Part shown: positions 51,250 to 59,047 of the stretch, piece by piece
Position numbering within the stretch: position 1 is the first letter of the stretch
How the letters are laid out: the number at the start of each line of letters is the position of its first letter
NCBI RefSeq assembly: GCF_030695125.1
Contig: NZ_JAUYTP010000029.1
Span: forward strand, 434,001-498,000
Direction of reading: 5' to 3'
Origin: Allobosea sp.
Lineage (GTDB): Bacteria; Pseudomonadota; Alphaproteobacteria; Rhizobiales; Beijerinckiaceae
Length of the DNA stretch: 64,000 nucleotides
Notes under the pieces: model-generated
Told to the model about the DNA's origin: nothing
Seen by the model: only the letters and a program-made list of their open reading frames with translations
Databases searched by the model: none
Position numbers and translations under genes: made by a program

Positions 51250-51258
51250 CCCCCCCCC
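51250..51258 (+). repeat. Run of nine C in the fliF promoter region
   Basis: An uninterrupted C9 tract lies directly upstream of the shared element of fliF and 66 bp before the fliF start codon. Homopolymer tracts of this size can change length by slippage. Confidence 0.7.
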
Positions 51259-51260
51259 GC

Positions 51261-51275
51261 AATGCTCGCGCAAGG
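51261..51275 (+). promoter_or_regulatory. Shared flagellar element upstream of fliF
   Basis: Reads AATGCTCGCGCAAGG, sharing the CTCGCGCAAG core with the motA copy, and ends 49 bases before the fliF ATG, in line with motA and flgE. Confidence 0.6.
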
Positions 51276-51324
51276 CTGGGCAAGCACACTCCCGTCATAA
51301 CGTCCGCCGCTCAAAGGAACGACG

Positions 51325-52950
51325 ATGCCGGGTCGCCATTACGCTGAAGAAATCTGGCTCAACCTCCAGCAACTCGGCCCCCGGCGTCTGGCGGCTCTGG
51401 CCGCGATCGGGCTGTTCGTCTTCGCCGCCATCGGCATCAGCGCCTATTATCTCAGCCGCCCCGAGATGTCGGTGCTTTATAGCGGCCTCCAGCGCGAGGA
51501 CGTCAACCGCATCGGCGCCGCCTTGCAGGAATCCGGCGTCGTCTTCGACGTCAATTCCGAGGGCACGCAGGTACTCGTCAAGCCGTCGCAGGCCGCACAG
51601 GCCCGCATGCTGCTCGCTGAGAAGGGCCTCCCGCGCAGCACCAGCGGCGGCTACGAGCTCTTCGACAAGCTCGGCTCGCTCGGCCTGACCTCCTTCATGC
51701 AGGAGATCACCCGCGTCCGCGCCATGGAGGGCGAGCTCGCCCGCACGATCCAGCTGATGCGCGGCGTCAAGGCGGCGAGCGTCCATCTCGTCCTCGCCGA
51801 CAAGGGCTCCTTCCGCCGCGACCAGCAGCCGGCCTCCGCCAGCGTCGTGGTCCGCACCGAAACCTCGGGCGCCGGCAATGTCGCGCAGGCGATCCGCCAT
51901 CTCGTCGCCTCCGCGGTGCCGGGCCTCTCGACCGAGAAGGTCACGGTGCTCAACACCGACGGCACTCTGCTCGCCACCGGCGGCGAGGCCGGACAATTAG
52001 GCTCGGCCAAGCTCGCCGGGCTGCAGCAGAGCGTCAACCGCGAGATCCAGGACAATGTCCGCAAGGCGCTGACGCCCTATCTCGGGCTCGAGAACTTCGA
52101 GATCAGCGTCGCCACCGACCTGAACACCGACCGCAAGGAAACCAGCGAGACCGTCTTCAACCCGGATTCCAAGGTTGAGCGCTCGGTCCGCGTCGTCCGC
52201 GAGAACGACACCTCCCAGAACGCCGCGACGCAGGAGCCGACCACCGTCGAGCAGAACGTGCCCGAGCGCGCCGTCCGGGCCGACGGCGGCCAGCGCTCCA
52301 GCGAAGAGAAGCAGCGCCGCGAGGAGCTGACCAACTACGAGATCTCCTCGAAGAAGACGCAGACCGTCAGCGACGGCTACGCCATCGCCAAGATGTCGAT
52401 CGCGGTGCTGATCAACCGGCCGCGCCTGATCGAATCGCTGGGCGCCGCGCCGACGCCGGACGTCATCGAGGCCCGCCTCGAGGATGTCCGCCAGGTCGTC
52501 GCCTCCGCCGCGGGCGTCAACGGCCAGCGCGGCGACAACATCAAGGTTCTCGCCGTCGACTTCCTGCAGGGCAGCCGCACGCTGGAGCCGACCGCGCCGA
52601 TCGGCGTCGGCGAGACGCTGCTGCGCCAGTCCGGCACGCTGATCAACGCCGTCACGATCCTGGGCCTCGCCGCGCTGATCATCTGGTTTGGCCTGCGGCC
52701 CTCGATCAACGCAATCCTCAAGCGCCCCACCCCGCCCGCGCTGACGACGCTCGCCGAGGACGCCGCCGTATCGGGCGTCGATCCCCAGCTCCAGATCGCC
52801 GGCGGCGAGATCGGGCTGAACCTGATCGGCGATCTGACCAGCGCCTCGCAGCGCTCGCCGCTGCGCAAACTGGAGCAGCTCATCGACTTCAACGAGGTCC
52901 AGGCGGCCGCGATCCTGAAGCAGTGGATCCATGAAGGAGAGCGCGCGTGA
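51325..52950 (+). CDS. fliF: Flagellar MS-ring protein FliF
   Basis: Forms the MS-ring in the inner membrane, 541 residues. A first transmembrane helix (LAALAAIGLFVFAAIGISAYYL) precedes the ring-building motifs, starting SVLYSGLQREDVNRIGAALQESGVVF and ARMLLAEKGLPRSTSGGYELFDKLG. The second helix (LINAVTILGLAALIIWFGL) comes near residue 450. The C-terminal FliG-binding tail is present. The ATG follows AAAGGAACGACG. Confidence 0.96.
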   Translation: MPGRHYAEEIWLNLQQLGPRRLAALAAIGLFVFAAIGISAYYLSRPEMSVLYSGLQREDVNRIGAALQESGVVFDVNSEGTQVLVKPSQAAQARMLLAEKGLPRSTSGGYELFDKLGSLGLTSFMQEITRVRAMEGELARTIQLMRGVKAASVHLVLADKGSFRRDQQPASASVVVRTETSGAGNVAQAIRHLVASAVPGLSTEKVTVLNTDGTLLATGGEAGQLGSAKLAGLQQSVNREIQDNVRKALTPYLGLENFEISVATDLNTDRKETSETVFNPDSKVERSVRVVRENDTSQNAATQEPTTVEQNVPERAVRADGGQRSSEEKQRREELTNYEISSKKTQTVSDGYAIAKMSIAVLINRPRLIESLGAAPTPDVIEARLEDVRQVVASAAGVNGQRGDNIKVLAVDFLQGSRTLEPTAPIGVGETLLRQSGTLINAVTILGLAALIIWFGLRPSINAILKRPTPPALTTLAEDAAVSGVDPQLQIAGGEIGLNLIGDLTSASQRSPLRKLEQLIDFNEVQAAAILKQWIHEGERA

Positions 52951-53615
52951 AGCATCGCCCCGCCGCCGATTTCATCCCGAGCTTCGATGTCGAGGACATC
53001 GCCATCGAAGTCCTTGCCGAGACGGTGACCGGGGCGGCCGATCCCGAGGACATCGAGCTGCCCTCGTTTCTTCCCAAGACGCCACGCGAGCCGCCGCCCG
53101 ATCTCGACGCCATCTTCGAGCGCGGCCGGCGCGCAGGCCTCGCCGAGGGCCGCGCCGAAGCCGAGATGCAGGCCCAATCCCTGAAGGACGAGGCGGAAGC
53201 GGCGCTCCAACAGGCGCGCCAGGCCTGGGCGGACGCGGTGGCGGAGCCGCTCGCGACCCGGATCCCCGACGCCCTGGCCGCGCTGGGCGAGAACCTCGCC
53301 GACGTGACCGGGCGACTGCTGCGGCCTTTCCTGGAAAGCGAGATGGCCGATGCGGCCAGCCGGGCGCTGATCGACCAGCTCCGGCCGCTGCTGTCGGGTG
53401 ACGACGGCGTGCTGATCCGCGTCAGCGGACCCGCCAGGCTGGTCGAGACGCTGCGCCAGGTGTTCCCGGCCGGCTGCGCCGTGGAGTTCACCGAAACCGA
53501 CGCCACCGATGTCAGCATCGTCGTCGGCGAAACCACCATCGAGACGCGCATCGAGGCCTGGGTCGCCAGGCTCCAGGGCCGGGGCCCCGACCGCCGCCGC
53601 CGGCCGGCGGCCTGA
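52947..53615 (+). CDS. fliH: Flagellar export stator protein FliH (divergent)
   Basis: A 222-residue protein starting with GTG that overlaps the fliF stop by 4 bp. FERGRRAGLAEGRAEAEMQAQSLKDEAEAALQQ has the spaced-glycine pattern of FliH, and VLIRVSGPARLVETLRQVF followed by a beta-rich C-terminus resembles the FliI-binding domain. Sequence identity to enteric FliH is low; position between fliF and motB supports the assignment. Confidence 0.75.
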   Translation: MKHRPAADFIPSFDVEDIAIEVLAETVTGAADPEDIELPSFLPKTPREPPPDLDAIFERGRRAGLAEGRAEAEMQAQSLKDEAEAALQQARQAWADAVAEPLATRIPDALAALGENLADVTGRLLRPFLESEMADAASRALIDQLRPLLSGDDGVLIRVSGPARLVETLRQVFPAGCAVEFTETDATDVSIVVGETTIETRIEAWVARLQGRGPDRRRRPAA

Positions 53616-53650
53616 CCTGACGGTCTTGCAAGAATCGGAAACGAGCGATC

Positions 53651-54922
53651 ATGGACAACGACCGTCAGGACATCATCATCGTCCGCCGAGGCGCGGGCCG
53701 GCAGACCGACCAGATCAAGACCGGCGTCTGGAAGATCGCGCATGCCGACTTCATGACGGCGATGATGGCGCTGTTTCTCGTGCTCTGGCTGGTCAATTCG
53801 ACCAATCGCGAGACGCGCCAGACGGTCGCCCAGTATTTCAACCCGATCAAGCTCTCGGACACGACCTCCGACCGCAAGGGCGTGCGCAACCCGCAGGATG
53901 CCGAGCCCGGCGAGGTGGACAGCACGAGCCGCCATGATGGCGACCAGGTCGGCGCCGCCAAGACCGGCTCCGACCGACGCCCGAGCGCCTCGCTCAAGGA
54001 CCCGGGCCAGGGCAAGGCGGCTTTCGAAGACCCCTATGCGATCCTGGCCGAAATTGCCGCCGCCAAGCCCGAGCCCGGCTCCGACCGTGCCTCGACGCTG
54101 ACGCTCGGCGTCACCGGCAAGCCCGGGATGAATGGCGGCGAGGCGTTGCGCGACCCCTTCGATCCGAACTTCTGGCGCCAGACGCCGCAGACCGACAAGC
54201 CAAGCAGGCAGGAGGCCTTCGCCGGCGATGCCGCGCCGGCGCCAGCGCCGGGCAGCGCCCCGCAGGCGCAGCCGGCCTCGCAGGCGACGGCGATGGCCGA
54301 CGCTGCCGCTTCGCAGTCCGGCGCAGCCGCAAGCCGCGACGGCCGCGCCATCCCGCCGCCCGCAAACCCTCCCGCCGCGTCCTTGCCGATGTCGCCGCGC
54401 CCGGCGGCCACCGAAACAGTGCCGGCCGCGCAACCCGGCACGGCGAAATCGCGTGCCGACGAGGCCGTCGCCTCCGCCATCGCGAGCGCCATCACCGGCA
54501 GCCGCAACGCCGCGCCCCGCAGCGACCAGCCGCAGGTCGATGTGCGCCAGACCGATGAGGGCGTCCTGATCAGCCTGACCGACAACGCCAATTTCGGCAT
54601 GTTCGGCATCGGTTCGGCCGAGCCGCATCCGCAGACCGTCGAGGCCATGCAGCGAATCGCCACGGTTCTGGGCCAGCGCGACGGCGCGATCGTGATCCGC
54701 GGCCACACCGATGCGCGCCCCTTCCGCGACGGGCGCAGCGACAACTGGCGGCTCTCCACCGCCCGCGCCCATACCGCGCAGGATCTGCTGATCCAGGGCG
54801 GCATCAACCAGGCCCGGATCGAGCATATCGAGGGTCATGCCAGCCGCAGGCCGCGCGCCAGCGACCCCAACGCCGCCGAGAACCGCCGCATCGAGATCCT
54901 GATCCGGGAGAAGAAGGCATGA
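53651..54922 (+). CDS. motB: Flagellar stator protein MotB
   Basis: Peptidoglycan-anchored half of the stator, 423 residues. The N-terminal helix HADFMTAMMALFLVLWLV carries the proton-binding Asp33. A long Ala/Pro/Gln-rich periplasmic linker of about 180 residues follows, then the OmpA-like domain with RGHTDARPF, LSTARAHTA and NAAENRRIEIL. Unlike the two other MotB-like proteins in this window, it keeps the canonical GHTD. It overlaps motC by 4 bp. Confidence 0.95.
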   Translation: MDNDRQDIIIVRRGAGRQTDQIKTGVWKIAHADFMTAMMALFLVLWLVNSTNRETRQTVAQYFNPIKLSDTTSDRKGVRNPQDAEPGEVDSTSRHDGDQVGAAKTGSDRRPSASLKDPGQGKAAFEDPYAILAEIAAAKPEPGSDRASTLTLGVTGKPGMNGGEALRDPFDPNFWRQTPQTDKPSRQEAFAGDAAPAPAPGSAPQAQPASQATAMADAAASQSGAAASRDGRAIPPPANPPAASLPMSPRPAATETVPAAQPGTAKSRADEAVASAIASAITGSRNAAPRSDQPQVDVRQTDEGVLISLTDNANFGMFGIGSAEPHPQTVEAMQRIATVLGQRDGAIVIRGHTDARPFRDGRSDNWRLSTARAHTAQDLLIQGGINQARIEHIEGHASRRPRASDPNAAENRRIEILIREKKA

Positions 54923-56172
54923 TGCGCCTGGCCGGTCTTTGCCGCGCAGCGGCTGTCTGTTTGGCCACAGCCCTTGCCCTCGCCGTTGCAACCCCCTCGG
55001 CGAAGGCGCAGGTGCAGTCCAGCCAGAGCGCCGCCCCCGCGCCGCCCTATCAGTTCGTGCGCACGCTGCAGTCGCTCCAGAACGAGGCGGCGGCGGGCAA
55101 CCGCGCCGCCCATGCCGCCCAGGGCAAACTGCTGCGCGATCTCGAACAGGCGATGACGGCCCAGCCGGCCGAGGTCTGGGACGATCCGCGCAACACCCGC
55201 GCCGCGGTCCAGTATGTGCTGAGCGGCGGCCAGCCCGGCGTGCTGGCGGACCTCGTCAAGCGCGGCGAGCCGGCCGGCCTGCCGAAAGGCCTCGCCGAGG
55301 GCGCGCTGGCCTATGTCATGGGCGACAGCGGCCAGGCCCGATCACTGCTGGGCTCGCTCGATCCCGCGAGCCTGCATGAATCGCTGGCCGGGCACCTCGC
55401 TCTCGTGCAGGCGACGCTGATCCTGCGCAACGACCAGAAGCGGGCCCTGCAGCTGCTGGACCAGGCACGGCTGCTGGCGCCCGGTTCGCTGGTCGAGGAG
55501 GGCGCGCTGCGCCGGGCGGTCTTCATCGCCGCCGAGATCAACGATCTCGACCGGCTGGAGAAGGCCACCGCCCAGTACATGCGCCGCTTCGACCGCTCGG
55601 TCTATGCCGAGCATTTCCGCCAGAGCTTCGCGACCGGGCTGGTGCGCTTCGACATCGGCCGCGACCCCGAGAAGTTCCCCAGGCTGGTCGCGACGCTGCG
55701 CGCCTTCGACCGCGAGCAGCAGCGCGCCGTCCTGCTGATCATCGCCCGCGACGCCCTGGTCCGCGGCCGTTTCGAACAGGCGCGCCGCGCCGCCGAGGAG
55801 GTCGCGCGGATCCCCGGCGCCGATCAGGCCACCATCGCGCGGGCCTCGCTTTACAGGGCCGCCTCGCGCATCGGCATCGACCCGGGCGATGGCGCGCTTG
55901 AAACGCTCAGGAAGATCGATGCCAACCGGCTGCCGCCCGACGAGAAGGACATCCTCCAGACGGCCTTGCGCGTCGCCAGCCACATCGTCGATGCGCCGGC
56001 CGGCCCGACGCAGACGCCAGCGCAGATGGGGGCGGCCGCCGCCGAGCCCGCCGATCTCGACCCGCGCGTGAAACGCATCGTCGCGACCGCCGAGCGCAGC
56101 CTGGCCCAGGCCAGGGCGCTGCTCGACGGCCAGCCCTCGAACGCCGCCAAGCCGGGAGAGTCCAGGCCATGA
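54919..56172 (+). CDS. motC: Periplasmic motility protein MotC
   Basis: A 417-residue exported protein (signal peptide AAAVCLATALALAVATPSAKA) related to MotC of Sinorhizobium, which is needed for stator function and is thought to bind the periplasmic part of MotB. The core is helical and repeat-like (ALAYVMGDSGQARSLLGSLDP, ALQLLDQARLLAPGSLVEEGALRRAVFIA). It sits between motB and fliK with 4-bp overlaps on both sides, the standard rhizobial motB-motC-motD order. Confidence 0.88.
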   Translation: MMRLAGLCRAAAVCLATALALAVATPSAKAQVQSSQSAAPAPPYQFVRTLQSLQNEAAAGNRAAHAAQGKLLRDLEQAMTAQPAEVWDDPRNTRAAVQYVLSGGQPGVLADLVKRGEPAGLPKGLAEGALAYVMGDSGQARSLLGSLDPASLHESLAGHLALVQATLILRNDQKRALQLLDQARLLAPGSLVEEGALRRAVFIAAEINDLDRLEKATAQYMRRFDRSVYAEHFRQSFATGLVRFDIGRDPEKFPRLVATLRAFDREQQRAVLLIIARDALVRGRFEQARRAAEEVARIPGADQATIARASLYRAASRIGIDPGDGALETLRKIDANRLPPDEKDILQTALRVASHIVDAPAGPTQTPAQMGAAAAEPADLDPRVKRIVATAERSLAQARALLDGQPSNAAKPGESRP

Positions 56173-57392
56173 GCCTTCTCGAAACGCCCTTCGCCGCCCC
56201 CGGGCGCAATACTGGAACCGCGGGCCCGGAGGCTGCGAAGAACCCCAAAGCCAAGCTGGGGCCCGGCGGACGCGACGAGCGCGGCCAGGCCTTCCGCTCC
56301 CTGCTCCAGAATGTCGACAAGGCCGCCAAGACCGCCCCGCAGCCGAAGACGGCCGAGGTCGCGCCGGGCGAGACCGGCGCCAATGGCGAGGGCCCGGTCG
56401 CGGATCTGCTGCTGGAAGCGCTGGTCCCCGCCGCCCTGCCCGAGCCCGCTGCCGCGACCTCCGGCACCGCCGACGCCGCACGCCTGCTGCTCGGCGCGCT
56501 CCAGACCCCCGCCCGCGAAGCCCAACCGGACAGCCGAAAGGAGCCCGGCTCGCGGCGCGACGCCTTCGCCGCACTCAACAGCGCGCTTGCAAGGGCGGGA
56601 ACGGGAGTAACTGCTGACAACGCGGCCGGCGCCGAGCCGGGCATCGCGATGCCCAGCGACACGACCGCGCCGACCGACCTGCTGGGCCTCGCCGATCTCG
56701 GGAAACTGTCCGAACCGAAACCCGATGCGCCGGGCCGACCGGACAAGGCGGCCGGGGAGCTTGCGCCCGACAAGCCGCTGTCGATCACCGTGGTCCGGCA
56801 GGAAACCCATCTGCCGCCGGTGCTGCGGCTGTCGCCGCTCCAGCAGGTGGCCGAGCCGATCCGCCAGGCCTCCGCCGAACTCAGCCCGGCACGCACGCAG
56901 GAGGTGCCCGACCTCGCCGCGGACCGGCCGGCCGGCATCGCCGCGCCGACCAAGATCCTGCACATCCAGCTCAGCCCGGTCGAGCTCGGCAGCATCGTCG
57001 TCAAGCTGCGGATCTCGCAGGGCGGCATGGAGGTCCGGCTCGAAGCCAGCCGCGCCGAGACCGCCCAGATGCTCGCCAACGACCGCGAGGCCCTGCGCGA
57101 GATCGTCAAGGCGAGCGGCTATGCCCTCGACCAGGTCTCGGTCGAGACCGTCCATGTCGACCAGACCACCCCCGACCCCCGCCCCGGCGGGCAGGAGGCG
57201 GCCAACCGGGACGGCGCCAGCGAGGCGCGCGCGGGTGCCCGTGACGGCCGCGGCTTCGATCAATCCCGCCAGGGCGAGCGCCAGGAGCCGCAGAGCCGCA
57301 GCCGGGAACCCGATCCAACCCTCACACCGGAGGACACCCATGAGCCACGCGAGATCCGCCGCCCTGGCCGCGATCCTGATCGCTATCTGTAG
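56169..57392 (+). CDS. fliK: Flagellar hook-length control protein FliK (MotD-type)
   Basis: A 407-residue, Pro/Ala-rich secreted ruler protein. The only conserved part is the C-terminal Flg_hook domain: HIQLSPVELGSIVVKLRISQGGMEVRLEASRAETAQMLANDREALREIVKASGYALDQVSV. In rhizobia this protein was first called MotD and later shown to be FliK. Its 3' end overlaps the start of the transglycosylase gene by about 50 bp in another frame. Confidence 0.88.
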   Translation: MSLLETPFAAPGRNTGTAGPEAAKNPKAKLGPGGRDERGQAFRSLLQNVDKAAKTAPQPKTAEVAPGETGANGEGPVADLLLEALVPAALPEPAAATSGTADAARLLLGALQTPAREAQPDSRKEPGSRRDAFAALNSALARAGTGVTADNAAGAEPGIAMPSDTTAPTDLLGLADLGKLSEPKPDAPGRPDKAAGELAPDKPLSITVVRQETHLPPVLRLSPLQQVAEPIRQASAELSPARTQEVPDLAADRPAGIAAPTKILHIQLSPVELGSIVVKLRISQGGMEVRLEASRAETAQMLANDREALREIVKASGYALDQVSVETVHVDQTTPDPRPGGQEAANRDGASEARAGARDGRGFDQSRQGERQEPQSRSREPDPTLTPEDTHEPREIRRPGRDPDRYL

Positions 57393-57921
57393 CTTCTCGA
57401 CGCCGGCCGCCGCGCAGACCGTCTGCGAGGAGCACATGATCCGCGTCTCGAAGGCCTACGACATCCCCGTCGGCGTGCTCTATTCGGTCGGCCTGACTGA
57501 AAGCGGGCGGCGCAATTCGCTGCAGCCCTATGCGCTCAACATCCATGGCCGCGCCTTCTTCGGCGCGAGCAAGCAGGAGGCACTGGCCGAGTTCCACACC
57601 TCGCGCGCCAAGGGCAAGAAGCTGATCGACATCGGCTGCATGCAGATCAACCATCACTACCACCGCGACCAGTTCCCCAGCCTCGACGCCATGTTCGACC
57701 CGGCGCTGAATGTCGAATACTCCGCCAAGTTCCTGAAGCGGCTGAAGGCCCGCCACACGACCTGGACCATGGCGGTGGCGCGCTATCACGCGGGGCCGCA
57801 CAACAACCCGGCCCAGCATCGCTATGTCTGCACCGTGATCCGCAACATGGTCGCCACCGGCTTCGGCCAGTGGACCGACAATGCGCGCTCCTTCTGCGGC
57901 GCGAAATACGCCCGCTCCTGA
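57340..57921 (+). CDS. Lytic transglycosylase, SLT domain, probably flagellar (SltF-like)
   Basis: A 193-residue exported protein with signal peptide LAAILIAICSFSTPAAAQ and a soluble-lytic-transglycosylase fold. The catalytic Glu lies in YSVGLTESGRRNSLQPY, followed by DIGCMQINHHYH and VARYHAGP, all family signatures. It starts after CCGGAGGACACCC inside the fliK 3' end. Because FlgJ here lacks a muramidase domain, this enzyme probably opens the cell wall for the rod, as SltF does in Rhodobacter. Confidence 0.9.
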   Translation: MSHARSAALAAILIAICSFSTPAAAQTVCEEHMIRVSKAYDIPVGVLYSVGLTESGRRNSLQPYALNIHGRAFFGASKQEALAEFHTSRAKGKKLIDIGCMQINHHYHRDQFPSLDAMFDPALNVEYSAKFLKRLKARHTTWTMAVARYHAGPHNNPAQHRYVCTVIRNMVATGFGQWTDNARSFCGAKYARS

Positions 57922-57931
57922 GGCAACGCCC

Positions 57932-59044
57932 TCAGCGCAGGAAACGCCGGAAGCGCCGCAGCGACACGGCAAAGAGCGCCGCGCCGATGCCGATGAGGGC
58001 GAGCAATTGCGGCCAGACCACATCGAGTCCCGCCCCGCGGAACAGCACCGCCTGGGCGAGGATGACGAAATGGGTGTTGGGCGCCGCCAGCATGATCGTC
58101 TGCACGATCTCGGGCATGCTCTCGCGCGGCGTCATGCCACCCGAGAGCATCTGCAGCGGCAGCAGCACCATCATCAAGAGCAGGCCGAACTGCGGCATCG
58201 AGCCGGCGATGCTGGCGAGGAAGATGCCGAGCGAAGTCGTGGCGAAGAGCAGCAGCGCGGCTCCGAGCAGGAAGAGCGGGATGCTGCCCTCGATCGGCAC
58301 GCCGAGCAGGCCCTGGACGACGATGATCAGCGACAGCGCCGAGGCGACGAGCACAACCAGCCCCATCGACCAGACCTTGCTCGTCATGATCTCGAACGGA
58401 GTCACCGGCATCGCCAGCAGGTGTTCGATCGTGCCGTGCTCGCGCTCGCGGATCAGCGCCGCCCCGGTCAGCACGATCGAGAGCATGGTGATGCTCAAGA
58501 CGACGTTCATCACCGCGCCGAACCAGCCCTTGTTGAGCTCGGGGTTGAAGCGCAGGCGCTGGACGAGCTCGACCGGCGACGCCGCCGCCCCGCGCGCCCG
58601 CTGGCTGAACTCCATGATCTCCGCGCCGACGATGTTCTGGATGTAGACATTGCCGCTGAAGGCCTGGGTCATCCGCGTCGCGTCGATGTTGAGCTGGATC
58701 GCGGGCTTTCGCCCCGCGAGCAGGTCGCGCTGGAAATTGGGGGGAATGTCGAGCGCGAAGGTGTCGAGCCCGGCATCCATGCGCCGGTCCATCTCGGTGG
58801 CGGTGATCACCCGCGGCGGCGTGAAATAGGGCGGGTAGAACGCCGTGACGATGCGCGAGGAGAGCGGCGAGCGATCCTCATCGACGATCGCGATGGCAGC
58901 GCGGTTGAGCGTCTCCGGCACCGCCTTGGTCTGGCTGTAGATCGCGAGAGTGAAGCTGTAGACGATCAGGACCAGCAGGGTCGTGTCGCGCAGAAGCCCG
59001 CGGATTTCCTTGATCCCGAGATGGAGGATGTTTGCCGGCCGCAT
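57932..59044 (-). CDS. ABC-2 type transporter permease
   Basis: A 370-residue permease of the YhhJ/ABC2_membrane_3 type. One N-terminal helix (LLVLIVYSFTLAIYSQTK) precedes a large extracytoplasmic loop, and then five C-terminal helices, including NVVLSITMLSIVLTGAALIRER, EHGTIEHLLAMPVTPFEIMTSK and LLLMMVLLPLQMLSGGMTPRES. The EHGT..LL.MPV signature is intact. It is the third gene of the HlyD-RbbA-permease operon, 3 bp after rbbA. Substrate unknown. Confidence 0.9.
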   Translation of the reverse strand: MRPANILHLGIKEIRGLLRDTTLLVLIVYSFTLAIYSQTKAVPETLNRAAIAIVDEDRSPLSSRIVTAFYPPYFTPPRVITATEMDRRMDAGLDTFALDIPPNFQRDLLAGRKPAIQLNIDATRMTQAFSGNVYIQNIVGAEIMEFSQRARGAAASPVELVQRLRFNPELNKGWFGAVMNVVLSITMLSIVLTGAALIREREHGTIEHLLAMPVTPFEIMTSKVWSMGLVVLVASALSLIIVVQGLLGVPIEGSIPLFLLGAALLLFATTSLGIFLASIAGSMPQFGLLLMMVLLPLQMLSGGMTPRESMPEIVQTIMLAAPNTHFVILAQAVLFRGAGLDVVWPQLLALIGIGAALFAVSLRRFRRFLR

Positions 59045-59047
59045 CGC

